A DNA stretch of 64,000 nt, from positions 142,613-206,612 of the forward strand of contig WNYE01000074.1 of assembly GCA_021396245.1 (NCBI GenBank), in the 5' to 3' direction. Source of the stretch: Sporothrix humicola. Its lineage: Eukaryota > Ascomycota > Sordariomycetes > Ophiostomatales > Ophiostomataceae. Below the pieces are notes generated by a model that was not told the origin of the DNA, ran no database searches, and saw nothing but the letters and a program-made list of their open reading frames with translations. A program made the translations under genes and the position numbers. Shown here one piece after another: positions 20,936-31,580 of the stretch (positions are counted from its first letter, which is position 1; each line of letters begins with the position of its first letter).

Positions 20936-23804
20936 ATGGCAGCGCCGGTGGTTGCCGACGACCAGGCCCGGCTCCTTGAGGATGCCCTCATTGCCGTGCG
21001 CCAGCAGACGGTGCTGATGCGCAAGTGTTTGGACACGCCGGGCAAGCTCATGGACGCCCTTAAGTGCTGGTAAGTGGTTGCCAACGCCGTTCCCCTGCCC
21101 TGGATGCTTGCTAACGTTGACTCTCTCCCAGCTCTACTCTCGTCTCGGAACTGCGCACCAGCAGCCTCGGCCCCAAGCAATACTACGAGCTCTACATGGC
21201 CGTCTTCGATGCCCTCCGCTACCTGTCCGTCCACCTGCGCGAGAACCACCCCGTCAACCACCTGGCCGACCTTTACGAGCTCGTGCAGTATGCCGGCAAC
21301 ATTATCCCTCGTCTCTATCTCATGATCACCGTCGGCACTGCCTACATGGCCGTCGAAGGCGCCCCCGTCAAGGAGCTCATGAAGGACATGATGGACATGA
21401 GCCGTGGCATCCAGCACCCAATACGCGGCCTGTTCTTGCGGTACTACCTGTCCGGCCAGGCCCGCGACTATCTGCCCACCACCGACAGCGAAGGCCCCGA
21501 GGGCAACCTGCAGGACTCCATCAGCTTCATCCTGACCAACTTTGTCGAGATGAACAAGCTGTGGGTCCGTCTGCAGCACCAGGGCCACTCCCGCGAGCGC
21601 GAGCAACGCACGCAGGAGCGCAAGGAGCTGCAGCTGCTCGTCGGCACCAACATTGTGCGCCTCAGCCAACTGGTCGATCTCGAGACGTACAAGAACACCA
21701 TCCTGGCCCCGCTGCTCGAGCAGGTCGTCCAGTGCCGCGACGTCCTCGCCCAGGAGTACCTGCTCGAGGTCATCACACAGGTGTTCCCCGATGAGTTCCA
21801 CCTGCACACCCTCGACCAGTTCCTCGCCGCCGTCTCGAAGCTGAACCCCCACGTCAACGTCAAGGCCATTGTCGTCGGCCTCATGGACCGCCTGTCCAAC
21901 TACGCCGAGCGCGAGGCCCAGAACCGCCCCGAGGAAAACCGCGAGAAGATCGAGGAGGATGCCCTTGTGGCCCTGCTGAACAAGACGAAACTGGGTGGCA
22001 AGGATGGCGAAACGGACGGCAAGCCAGCAGCGGCAACGTCTTCGGATGGCGATGCTGGCCCCTCTAGCCCAACTGCCGACAACAAGGACGACGCAAAGGA
22101 CGACACAGACGACGCCGAATCGACTGCAGAGACGCTCGCAACAGACGCAACAGCTGAGACTGACGCGACAGCGGTCAACGGCGGAGAGAACGACGGTGCA
22201 GCAACAGGTGGCGTGCCATCAACGGAGGGCGACGCGGCCGCTTCTCGTGGCATTGGCGGTGATATCCACTTGTACGAGGTCTTCTTTGGCCAAGTCAAGC
22301 AGCTCGTCTATGCCCAGCACCTGCCCATCCACGACACGATCGCGCTGCTTGTATCGCTGACGAACCTCGCCCTCAACATCTACCCGAGCCGCCTTGACTA
22401 CGTCGACCAGATTCTCGACTTTGCCGCACAAAAGGTGCAGGAGAACACCAACAACCCCGACTTCCACGGCCCTGCTGCTCAGCAAAGCTTGCTGGCCCTC
22501 CTCCAGGCCCCTATCAAGCACTACGTCTCCATCTTCACTGCTCTTGCCCTGCCGACCTACGTGCCACTGCTGCAGTCGCAGATCTACCAGACAAAGCGGG
22601 CCGTTGCCGGTGAGGTTGCCCGCAGCCTGCTGCGGAACCAGACGCACATCACCACACCCGAGCAATTAACAAACGTGCTTGATGTGCTTAAGGTCCTGAT
22701 TGTCGAGGCGTCGCCCGCACCCCAAGGCCCCCAGCGCGGCCGTTCGTACGAGACCGACGAGACGCTCGAGGAGCAGGGCTGGCTGGCGCGCATTGTGCAC
22801 CTGCTGCAGGCCGAGGACAACGACACCCAGTTCAAGCTGCTGCAGCTGGCGCGCAAGGCCTACGCCGACGGCAACGAGCGCATCCGTATTACGACCCCGC
22901 CGCTTATCACCGCTTCCATGAAGCTGGCACGCCGCTTCAAGGCCCGCGAGCACTACGACGACAACTGGCAGTCGCAGTCGTCGTCGCTCTTCAAGTTTAT
23001 GCACTCGGCCGTGTCGACGCTCTACCAGCGGGCCACCAACGGCAATACCGGCGGAAACGGCAACAGCGGCGGCGCCGAGCTGGCGTTCCGCCTGTTCTGT
23101 GTGTGTGGCCAGACGGCCGACATTGTTGGCTTTGAGGAGGTGGCGTACGAGTTCTTTGCGCAGGCATTCACGGTCTACGAGGAAGCCATTTCCGACTCCA
23201 AGGCCCAGTTCCAGGCCGTGTCGGCCGTCGCCAGCACGCTGCACCAGACGCGCAATTTCGGGAGAGAAAACTTTGACACGCTCATCACCAAGTGCGCCCA
23301 GCACGCCAGCAAGCTGCTGCGCAAGCCCGACCAGTGCCGCGCCGTCTATCTAGCAAGCCACCTGTGGTGGGCGACGCCCATTGCATCCAACGGCGAGACG
23401 GACGAGAACACGGACGCGCTCTACCGCGACGGCAAGCGCGTGCTCGAGTGCCTGCAGCGGGCGCTGCGCGTGGCCGACTCGTGCATGGAGCCGGCGACGT
23501 CGATCGAGCTGTTTGTCGAGATCCTGGACCGCTACGTCTACTACTTTGACCAGTCGAATGAATCTGTAAGTCATACGGCCCGAGTATTCAAAATGATTTG
23601 TCCACCCTCTTTACTCAAATTTTACTAACCGGTGTGCAGGTTACTACCAAATATCTGAATGGTCTGATTGAGCTGATCCACTCGAACCTGGCGAGCAACC
23701 AGCAGGAGTCGGCGTCGGTCGAGGCGAGCAAGAAGCACTTCCACCAGACGCTGGAGCTGATCCGGAGCAAGGAGTACGAGGGCATCGTGCTGACGCCCAA
23801 GTAG
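20936..23804 (+). CDS. VPS35: Vps35, cargo-recognition subunit of retromer
   Basis: There are three exons: 20936-21069, 21132-23565 and 23640-23804. Introns of 62 and 74 bp have GTAAGT donors; the second has a ttactaac branch site. Splicing joins the N-terminal helix to STLVSELRTSSLGPKQYYELYMA, and the product is 910 aa. Family landmarks are the N-terminal ALIAVRQQTVLMRKCLD helix, the conserved HLRENHPVNHLADLYELVQYA segment that contacts Vps26, and the long alpha-solenoid ending in a Vps29-binding region (LFVEILDRYVYYFDQSNESV). A ~75-residue Ala/Asp/Thr-rich low-complexity insert near residues 365-445 lengthens it relative to typical ~850-aa fungal orthologues. It acts on endosomes, recycling cargo such as the vacuolar sorting receptor to the Golgi. 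Codon use is strongly GC-biased. Confidence 0.97.
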
Positions 23805-24360
23805 GTGTGGTGGTAGTAATGGGGAAGTTTATGCTGGTGTAGTTTGTATTTTTCTCTCCTTTTCCCTTGGCTTTCATTTTGTATGTTTTTGCGAGTTCAC
23901 AACGTTCCATATATTGTTTTCACTTTCCGACAACACTGTTCATCCACATCTTTTATTGTATTAGTGCGTGTGAAGACTAGAAAAAGCTGTATTTATTTCT
24001 TTGCCAACCATTCGCGTTTCATGACTACGTTGTGCTCATCTCATTTGCCCGTTTCTCACACTTATGCACAAACTTATATCGTAAAAGGCGACAAATATGA
24101 ACGGTCATATTCACAGAGGATATATACACAAAGGAAGTTGATAATGCAAGGTGCAATCATCGTATAGACAAAGGAAACAATATGATAAAAGATACAAAAT
24201 GGTCGAGTGCGAGTGTGAAAAATGGTAACTAAGAATGGCAATGGCATGGCCTAAAAGACACGAAAGAACCCGTAAACAAAAAGATTTAAACGCCATGGCA
24301 ATGCAATAAAAGTGACGGAAGGAAGCAGAACAAAAAGAAGAGGTAAGATCTGTACAGGTT
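23805..24360. other. Convergent 3' flanks of VPS35 and the M28 peptidase gene
   Basis: AT-rich sequence between two converging stop codons. No gene is seen. Confidence 0.6.
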
Positions 24361-27300
24361 TTACTCGATCAAGTGGGCCGCGGCGGTCTGGAAGATCTGT
24401 GCAATCTTGGCTAGCGTCTGGTTCGCCTGGTCCCACTCGCCGGCCTCGACGAGGTCGCGGACGGCCGGGAACAAATCGCCGTCGTAGCTGGACCAGAGGC
24501 GGGGGCCAAACACGACGTGCTTGAACTGTGTACGGTTGGGGATCTGGGCGTCGTTAGTAAAATGATTAAAATGTACATGTTTATCGGTAATAGTGCTGTG
24601 ACTTACCCCACCACCCGTCTCGAGATCCAGGAGATCGGTTTCAAACCGCGCCATGCGGCTGACATACTCGGCACGCTGCTGGCCCAGACCGGGCGACTCC
24701 CAGCCGCCGGCGGCCAGCACGGCACTCTCCCACTTGAGGTCCCAGCGGTCAAAGTCGCGCATAGCAGCGACGATGACCTGGGAGGCGAACTGGAGGGCCT
24801 CGGTGGACACGGCAATGGTCTTTTTCGGGTCGGCCTTTTTGGCCTTGTCGACCTCGCTCTGGACCCACGAGACGAGATCCTTAGTCCACATCTCGAGGGC
24901 GGAGCCATAGGTGATCATGTCAAAGGGCATAATGGGGCGGTCCGAGAGCTCAATCAACATCAAGCCGGCAAGCTGGGCCAGCAGGCCGTGGTAGACAAAG
25001 CCGGGGTCGCCGACGTGGTCCATCCATGCAAAGTTGTCGTAGCTGCTGTGGGCCGGGTAGCCGGGGCCGTCAAAGTGCAGGTCAATCGAGGACATGCCCG
25101 CCAAGTCCTGGAAGGCGACGTAGTCCGAGCCGGCGCCTAGCACTTCGAGGAAGCTCCCGTTCTGGTCCCACAGGTCGTGCAGCGTGGCGTTGACGTGCGG
25201 GTCGCTGACGCGCTTCATGACCTGGCTCAGCAGCTTGGAGAAGACGGGCGAACCGGCCGCGTGGAACTCGCCGCCCGTGACGGCCGTGTCCAGATTGATG
25301 TAGGCCAGACCGTCACGGCGCAACAGTTCCAGGTTGCGCTCGACGTACTCGGTGGACCCGATCAGGTTGTACTCCTCGGCGTCCCAGGACATAAACTCGA
25401 TTGTGCGCAGTGGGCGCCAACCGCGCTCCAACAGGTCGCCAAAGATGCGCACCAATTCCATCATGACGGCCGTGCCCGAGTGCGGGTCGGTGGCGCCAAA
25501 CGTCCACGAGTCGCGGTGGTTGCCGATGATAATCTTCTTAGCACTCTGCTCGATGCCAACAATGCGACCGTAGACGTTCCAGATGGGCTGCTCCTGCTCC
25601 TCGTCCTGCTCGTTCTTGAGGCGCACAGTGGGTGACGCTACACCGCCCTTATCGGGAGTGGCGTCGCCGCCATTGCCGGTCCACCACTCGTCGACATCGG
25701 GCACACCGCCAACCCACTCTTTAGAGGGTACGCGCTGGCCACGGCCCTTCAAGTGTTGAAGGAGGACCTGGGCATCGCGCCAAGCCAAAGGCAGAGAAGG
25801 AATCTTGACTAGACCCGGGGACTTATCTGGGGACATGCGCGGCAGACCCTTTTTGCTTTCCCAGCCGGGGGTCAGAACATCGCCAATGACATAGCTCATG
25901 AGTGACACGGAGCCGCGCTGGACACCGTCGGCTGGCATGTAGCGGCCCTTGGGTGCCACGTCGCCGTGCTTGAAGCCGTCGTCGGCCGGATCACTGTAGA
26001 TGAGACAGCCTGCGAAGCCGGCGAGCTCGGCCGCCTTGACTTTGAGGGCACGGTCTGTCTGAGTGCCGTAATAGCGCACGAGGGCAATGGCGCCCTGCGT
26101 CTGGATGCCCATATCCTTGAGCTTCTGGAAGTCTTCGCGCGAGCCGTAGTTGGCGTACACGAGCGGACCGCGCACGTCGCCGGATTTTGACAGGCCGTGG
26201 AAAACATACGTCTGGTGGCCTGCCGTCTCGCCGCCGACCTCTTCCTCTTCGAGCTTGGCCGTCCACGTGGACTTGCCGTCCGCGCCCAGGATCTCGACGG
26301 CACGGCCGTCTTTGCGCGGGTAGTTGAGGTAGACGTAGTACTCGTCCACCGCAACATCTTCGAGGCCGTATTTTGTAAAGAGGTTCTTGACGTCGATGGC
26401 GAGTGCGAAATCGCCTTCGGTGCCGGCCATGTGGGCATAGCTCGTAAAGTGTTTGGACAGGTCGCGCATGCGGCCCGGGTTGACGGTCATCTGGATGTGC
26501 ATGCGCACGCTCTCGGGGTCAAAGACCTGGCTGCCGAGGCGGCGCGAGATGGACGTAAAGAGGTCGCTCATGAACAGGAGGTAGACGAAGCCGAGGACCA
26601 AGAACACCGCAAACAAGCGCGCAAACACGACAATGGCGACGGCAATGTTGATCTTTTGCACCCACTGTGGCCGGTGCCAGCCCCAGCCCTGCCAGAAGCG
26701 GGCACGGGGCGCCGCATTTTCCGGGCTTGCAGGCGTCTCGTCGTCGTCCGTGCCGCTAACACGTGTGAAGCCAGCCAGTCGTCCGAACCGGCTGGCAATC
26801 CCGCCCACGCCGCCGCGGCTGTTCTCGTCGACGTCGGACGGCCCGTTGGGCAGCTGTATGCGTATTCTCGGGATCGACAGCCGCCACTTCCACGCCCATT
26901 TGGGTAGACTGAGGGAGAAAGGGCCGCGCCTCCGCCCGCTGCTGGAGCTGCCGTTCGAGTCTAGTGGATCCTCCATGTCGAGCTCTAGCATCTCGCGGCG
27001 CACATGTGCTGCCTCGGCATCGACATCGTCACCGTCGTCACCGTGGCCCTCGTCGCTCGAGCTCCACGTGCTGTCCTCGTCGTCGGTCTCGACCGTTGGT
27101 GGGCGATATCCACTGGTCGAAGTTGTGTTGTTTCCATTTCCATTCCTTCGTCGCCGGCTGCTGCCGCTCGTGGCGGTTGAGCCGTTCCGCCGGTGGGAGC
27201 GCAGGAGGGACCGGGATTCGCTTTCGGGGGCGTAAAAGGCCTCGCCCATGGGCGATAGAGGGTCAAAGTTGGAGGGACTCGGTAACAGGCCGCCGTTGCC

Positions 27301-27387
27301 GTGGGTCGAGACAGCTTCGTCGTAGGTCGGGATAGGCGGGTCGTAGTGGTCGCCTTGGCCGTTGTTGGCCGCCGGAGGGGACGGCAT
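24361..27387 (-). CDS. Transferrin receptor-like / glutamate carboxypeptidase II-type M28 protein (Vps70/Tre2-like)
   Basis: There are two exons: 24607-27387 and 24361-24543. The 63-bp intron (GTAAGT, ACTAAC branch site, CAG) restores the contiguous LETGGG-IPNRTQF reading; the product is 987 aa. Because the intron is a multiple of three without a stop, an unspliced form would be 1008 aa. The order is a ~245-residue disordered cytosolic region starting with a PPIPTYDEA motif, one membrane span (about 247-273), a protease-associated domain, the M28 domain, and a C-terminal dimerisation domain. All zinc ligands are kept: H624 (HRDSW), D634 (TDPHSG), the E671-E672 pair (WDAEE), D700 (NLDTAV) and H780 (GYPAHSSYD). 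It is probably an active aminopeptidase or carboxypeptidase of the endosome/vacuole. Yeast relatives act in vacuolar sorting or as Rsp5 adaptors. It converges on VPS35. Confidence 0.93.
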   Translation of the reverse strand: MPSPPAANNGQGDHYDPPIPTYDEAVSTHGNGGLLPSPSNFDPLSPMGEAFYAPESESRSLLRSHRRNGSTATSGSSRRRRNGNGNNTTSTSGYRPPTVETDDEDSTWSSSDEGHGDDGDDVDAEAAHVRREMLELDMEDPLDSNGSSSSGRRRGPFSLSLPKWAWKWRLSIPRIRIQLPNGPSDVDENSRGGVGGIASRFGRLAGFTRVSGTDDDETPASPENAAPRARFWQGWGWHRPQWVQKINIAVAIVVFARLFAVFLVLGFVYLLFMSDLFTSISRRLGSQVFDPESVRMHIQMTVNPGRMRDLSKHFTSYAHMAGTEGDFALAIDVKNLFTKYGLEDVAVDEYYVYLNYPRKDGRAVEILGADGKSTWTAKLEEEEVGGETAGHQTYVFHGLSKSGDVRGPLVYANYGSREDFQKLKDMGIQTQGAIALVRYYGTQTDRALKVKAAELAGFAGCLIYSDPADDGFKHGDVAPKGRYMPADGVQRGSVSLMSYVIGDVLTPGWESKKGLPRMSPDKSPGLVKIPSLPLAWRDAQVLLQHLKGRGQRVPSKEWVGGVPDVDEWWTGNGGDATPDKGGVASPTVRLKNEQDEEQEQPIWNVYGRIVGIEQSAKKIIIGNHRDSWTFGATDPHSGTAVMMELVRIFGDLLERGWRPLRTIEFMSWDAEEYNLIGSTEYVERNLELLRRDGLAYINLDTAVTGGEFHAAGSPVFSKLLSQVMKRVSDPHVNATLHDLWDQNGSFLEVLGAGSDYVAFQDLAGMSSIDLHFDGPGYPAHSSYDNFAWMDHVGDPGFVYHGLLAQLAGLMLIELSDRPIMPFDMITYGSALEMWTKDLVSWVQSEVDKAKKADPKKTIAVSTEALQFASQVIVAAMRDFDRWDLKWESAVLAAGGWESPGLGQQRAEYVSRMARFETDLLDLETGGGVSHSTITDKHVHFNHFTNDAQIPNRTQFKHVVFGPRLWSSYDGDLFPAVRDLVEAGEWDQANQTLAKIAQIFQTAAAHLIE

Positions 27388-28786
27388 CGTGCCGGTGTAT
27401 GTAGGCCGTTAGGCCGGGTGATGTGGGTGGGGGTGGTCGGATAGTTTGATGCAAATGTAGATATCAAGATGGAAACATTCGAGAAGAGTCCGGTTGGCGA
27501 TGGTCAGGGGAAAGCTCGCGTGGCCAACGAAAGCGACGATAAACGAGTGGACGGTGGTGTGTGAATGTTAAAAAGAAGTCAAGTGGCGTCTATGGAGGTT
27601 GAATCAAGAAGCTCCAATCGTCTGAAGCTGTCGAACGAAAAAGAAAGCAAGATATCGTCGAGATACGAAACGCTGATTCGAAATCGTCGTTCGAGGTCGA
27701 GATCAAGCCGGTCCCTGAGAACTGCGGCTGATTTGGGGTATCGGCTGTAACAAACGGGAAAGAGAAAATCGAAAGAAAGAACGACAAGAAGAAAAGGCTT
27801 GCTCAGACGGCCATGGTCAGTCGGATGCGACCAAGATGCAGATACCGCAAATGTCGAGATAATCGTCCGTTGCTAGATTGGACGTTGTGTTTCCCAAACT
27901 CGTTTCCTCGTTTCTCCCCGTTTGGCCAGATACAAAGGAAGGGACGACCAGTGTCCTCACAGTTTGTTTCCAAGAGGCTTAGAGTCTTGGTACGGAGTCG
28001 TCGTAATTTAGTGGACCAGTACGCGGATGCACGGCTGTGAGTGGCCTGTGTTGCCAGTCTCGCCTGCAATCGCCTGCAATTACACAATAGTGCGCGCTGG
28101 ACGACGGCGTCTGGAGTGTCCAGTCGTCTTGGCGTTCTGGGCAAGTGTTCGAGTCTCGCTGCTCTCGCAGTTCGCGTCTCGCCCCAAAACTCCCCAAAAC
28201 TCTCCGTATTCCACAGAGACAAGCAGGGTGACAGGGGCCCGGCTACGTCAGCCCCACCCCTGGCCCCTATTCGTCATTCGGCGTGACATGTCACGTGGAT
28301 ACACTAGTCACACATTGTACCTCCTTCTGTTCACTTCTCTCACTTCCGGCCCACTGGTACAAGCGCACTCTGTGACGGGCACTCCGTACTTTTGCCTCTT
28401 TGTCCTCTCAGCCCAGTCCAAACATTGACTTTGTACTGAACCTCGTTCTCGCATCACCAACGACCACGACCCGCCGATTTCGTCCGTCTTTGTATTATCA
28501 GCCTTCTTTCTTCGACATCCATTTCGTCTTTTTGTCTTTTCGTCTTTTAGAATTCTGCGATTTCTTCACCTCTAGATTCCGGCAACTCTGCACACGACAC
28601 TTGTTCTTCCCAGCCCAATCTCCTTGCTTTTCCGAGTCTCGCCTCCGACGTCACGACCAGCGATCGCCCTCCTTATCGCGTGACCTTCCCCGGACTCGCG
28701 ATCCTATCTTCATCCACCGATCCGGTGCCGACCGATACCATCCCTACAACCGTCTGAATCGATAATACTCACAAACTCGAGATACC
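27388..28786. promoter_or_regulatory. Divergent promoter region between the M28 gene and UBC6
   Basis: 1.4 kb between head-to-head genes. From about 28430 it becomes a pyrimidine-rich leader of the UBC6-like gene. Frames in this leader are not called as genes. Confidence 0.55.
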
Positions 28787-29842
28787 ATGGCCAGCCGGGC
28801 CGCACAGAAGCGCGTAAGTTGCCCGATCCTATCGATGCCGATCACCTCGGCCTCAACGCCCCCGTCTGATATCACGTACTAACATCTCCAGTTGACGCGC
28901 GAGTACAAGTCCATCTCCGAAAACCCGCCGCCGTACATTACCGCCCGTCCATCGGATAGCAACATCTTGGAGTGAGTCCCACAAGACCCCCGACACAATT
29001 CTGAATACTTGCTAACCCAACCTCTCAGATGGCACTACATCATCACAGGCCCCGAAGATACCCCCTACCACGGCGGCCAGTACTGGGGCACGCTCATGTT
29101 CCCGCCCGACTACCCCTTTGCCCCGCCCGCCATCCGCATGCACACGCCGTCTGGCCGCTTCCAGCCCTCGACGCGGCTGTGTCTCTCCATCTCCGACTTC
29201 CACCCGCGCTCCTTTAACCCGGCCTGGGAGGTCTCGACAATCCTGATTGGCCTGCTGTCGTTTATGACGTCGGAAGAAATGACTACGGGTTCGGTCTCGG
29301 CCACTGCCGCCGAGCGCAAGTTCCACGCCGCCCGCTCACGCTGGTGGAACTCGACGGGCGGCGGCACGTTCAACGACGCCAGCACAAACTCCAAGGCCAA
29401 GACGCAGGTCAAGGCCGGCGATGGCGGCGTCAAGTTCCGGACAGAGTGGCCCGAGCAGGACAAGGCCAACTGGGCGTGGATGAAGGAGCAGCACGTCGAC
29501 ACGGCGACTGGCCAGATCACCAAGCCGGTGCCTCCTCCGGCGTCGTCGTCATCATCACCATCCTCCTCTTCTCCCAAAGGCGGCCCCTCAATACAAGGCG
29601 GCGCCACCGCAGGCTCGGCCAGCTGCGGTAAACAGCTGGGCGTGCCTGCGGCTGGGGCTGGCGGTACCGGTGCGGGCGCGGCAGGTAGCGGCACGCAGGC
29701 CCAAGCGGTGGTCGACGCTGTCCGCCAAGGCCGTGGTGCGGGCCAGGGCTGGCTCGCGCAGAACAAGCTGTATGTCTTTGGCGGGCTTGTCTTCCTCTAT
29801 GTGCTGGTGGCACGCCTGATGGGCGGTGACAAGAAGCAATAG
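28787..29842 (+). CDS. UBC6: Ubc6-type tail-anchored ubiquitin-conjugating enzyme E2 (ERAD)
   Basis: The exons are 28787-28813, 28892-28971 and 29029-29842. Both introns (78 and 57 bp) have GTAAGT or GTGAGT donors and clear branch sites. Splicing gives MASRAAQKR, then LTREYKSISENPPPYI, then EWHYIITGPEDTPYHGG, 306 aa in all. The UBC fold covers about residues 8-165. The catalytic cysteine is C87 in TRLCLSISDFHP, the same position as in yeast Ubc6. A Ser/Pro/Gly-rich linker precedes a single C-terminal hydrophobic anchor (KLYVFGGLVFLYVLVARLMGG). The enzyme should sit on the ER surface and prime misfolded substrates for degradation with the Doa10-type ligase. The first exon of only nine codons is easy to miss in automated annotation. 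Confidence 0.96.
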
Positions 29843-31580
29843 ACTGGGGGTTGTGGTGGATGCTTGTTGATGGCGAGACACAATACAGAAGTCTCCACTA
29901 ATGCTTGTTACGATATGATCCCCTTTCGGTTTCTGGGACAGTTTACAGATGGTCCCTTTACTCTGGCTCTTTATTCTCTTCTTCTTTGTCTTTACAGTTA
30001 ATTATTTATGTATCCTAGCACTTCAATTTATCGCCTTTCTTTTGTAACAGCTTTGCTCTTGATGGTCGTGAATATCGTGTGAATGCGAACGAGTCAGGAC
30101 TGATGGGGAAGCGGTATGGCATTCTATATCCTTCCTGCATATCCGACCCCGTGTTCTCATCCAGTAATTACAACACTTGGGATCAAATTTGGTCCCGTGT
30201 TTTGTGTGACTCCAGTATTCAATCCGATGTTGACTTCAACATGGTAGACGCGGAGGATGCGTCGCCTGTGATCGCCAAAACAGGAAATCCACAGACAATA
30301 ACATTCTACAAACACACGGGTTTGCGTTCTTTTTCACTGTTTCTCGCCTTGCGTGCCGTGTGCCTTGACGGTGTGGCGTTCGTATCAACAGCACAGCACA
30401 ATCCTGCGACAAAAGCCCCTTATTCTCGCCATCACCAACAATAAGGCGCACCAGTCTACACCAGGTGCAGCGACTGTTTCAGAAACGCAAAGGAGGGTCG
30501 CAACAGACACGAGAAGGCACATTTCGTCAAGAAAATATCTGTATTTAGGTGCAATCTCCAGTCAGTCATTTTACACAAATTTACTTCCGTTCTAATTGAA
30601 TGTGCCACATTGTACAACATACATTTGATTTATTAAGATCGTACGTCCAAATTGCATTTACACAGTATTCGCAAAAACACATCTCGCAAAAGAGGTCTTC
30701 CAACAACACCAAAAACGCCCGTGCTCTGTTTCATGTCCACATTTGTTCTTTTTCTTTCTTCGTAGTCAACTTTTGTCTGGATTCACTCTGTGAACAACCC
30801 CTCCAAACGGAAGCGGGATCTTTGGCCATCAGTGTTTGATGTTCGATCCTGTCAATGCATTGTGCGTATTCCTCATCACCAACAGCAAAACTCGCTGCGA
30901 GCATTCTCACTGACACTAACAATTAATGACACCAACACTCAACACTTCATACACTCCTTCCCTGCCGACACTTCCCCCAGTACCTGGTCTGCCGATGGCC
31001 AAGCATTGATGTCCCTCGCGTCACTAACTTTTTTCAGTGTAGTCTCCGAAAGAGGACCTGGGTTGTCGTGATGACATTTCTTTGTCACCACCCTCGTCCT
31101 TACCACATTTGAGCCTCCTCGTCATTGACATGGACCCCTGCATCTCTTGTTGTTTCCTTTTTTGGCACATGTGCTTGCAAGTCATGGTTCACGGATCTGC
31201 CTCTCCCGTTTTGTTAGTGGCCAGATGTGGAAGGATGGGGGGCTGTCAGAGGGAGGGAGGTTCTTGCCTCGTACGTCGTACCTCCTGCCCTCTCGAACAT
31301 GATCCTCTCGTAGAGTCCTCTCTTAAGCGTAGAGTCCCCCGGTCTGCTCGTAGATGATCGCTCTGCTCCCTTTTGCTCTTTTCGCCCTTTTTTTCTATCA
31401 TCCCCAAGGTGCTGCGCATCACGACTTCTGCCCCGTGGTTGATCCACGAACAAGTTCGTTTACGCTCGTTCAGGCCAACGATCGTTCATCGACGTCGCTC
31501 GTAATGATCTAGACGACCCGAGCAGCAGAGCTGGTCTCTCTCAATACACGACTACCAACTAATAATATACAACCATCACA
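29843..31580. other. Intergenic, 1.7 kb
   Basis: No gene or RNA is recognised. Frames at 30079, 30790 and 31082 have no motifs. The final 60 bp form the leader of the MFS gene. Confidence 0.5.

Noticed and set aside
20887..21852. 321-codon minus-strand frame
   Set aside because: Antisense shadow of VPS35 exons 1-2; it crosses real splice sites.
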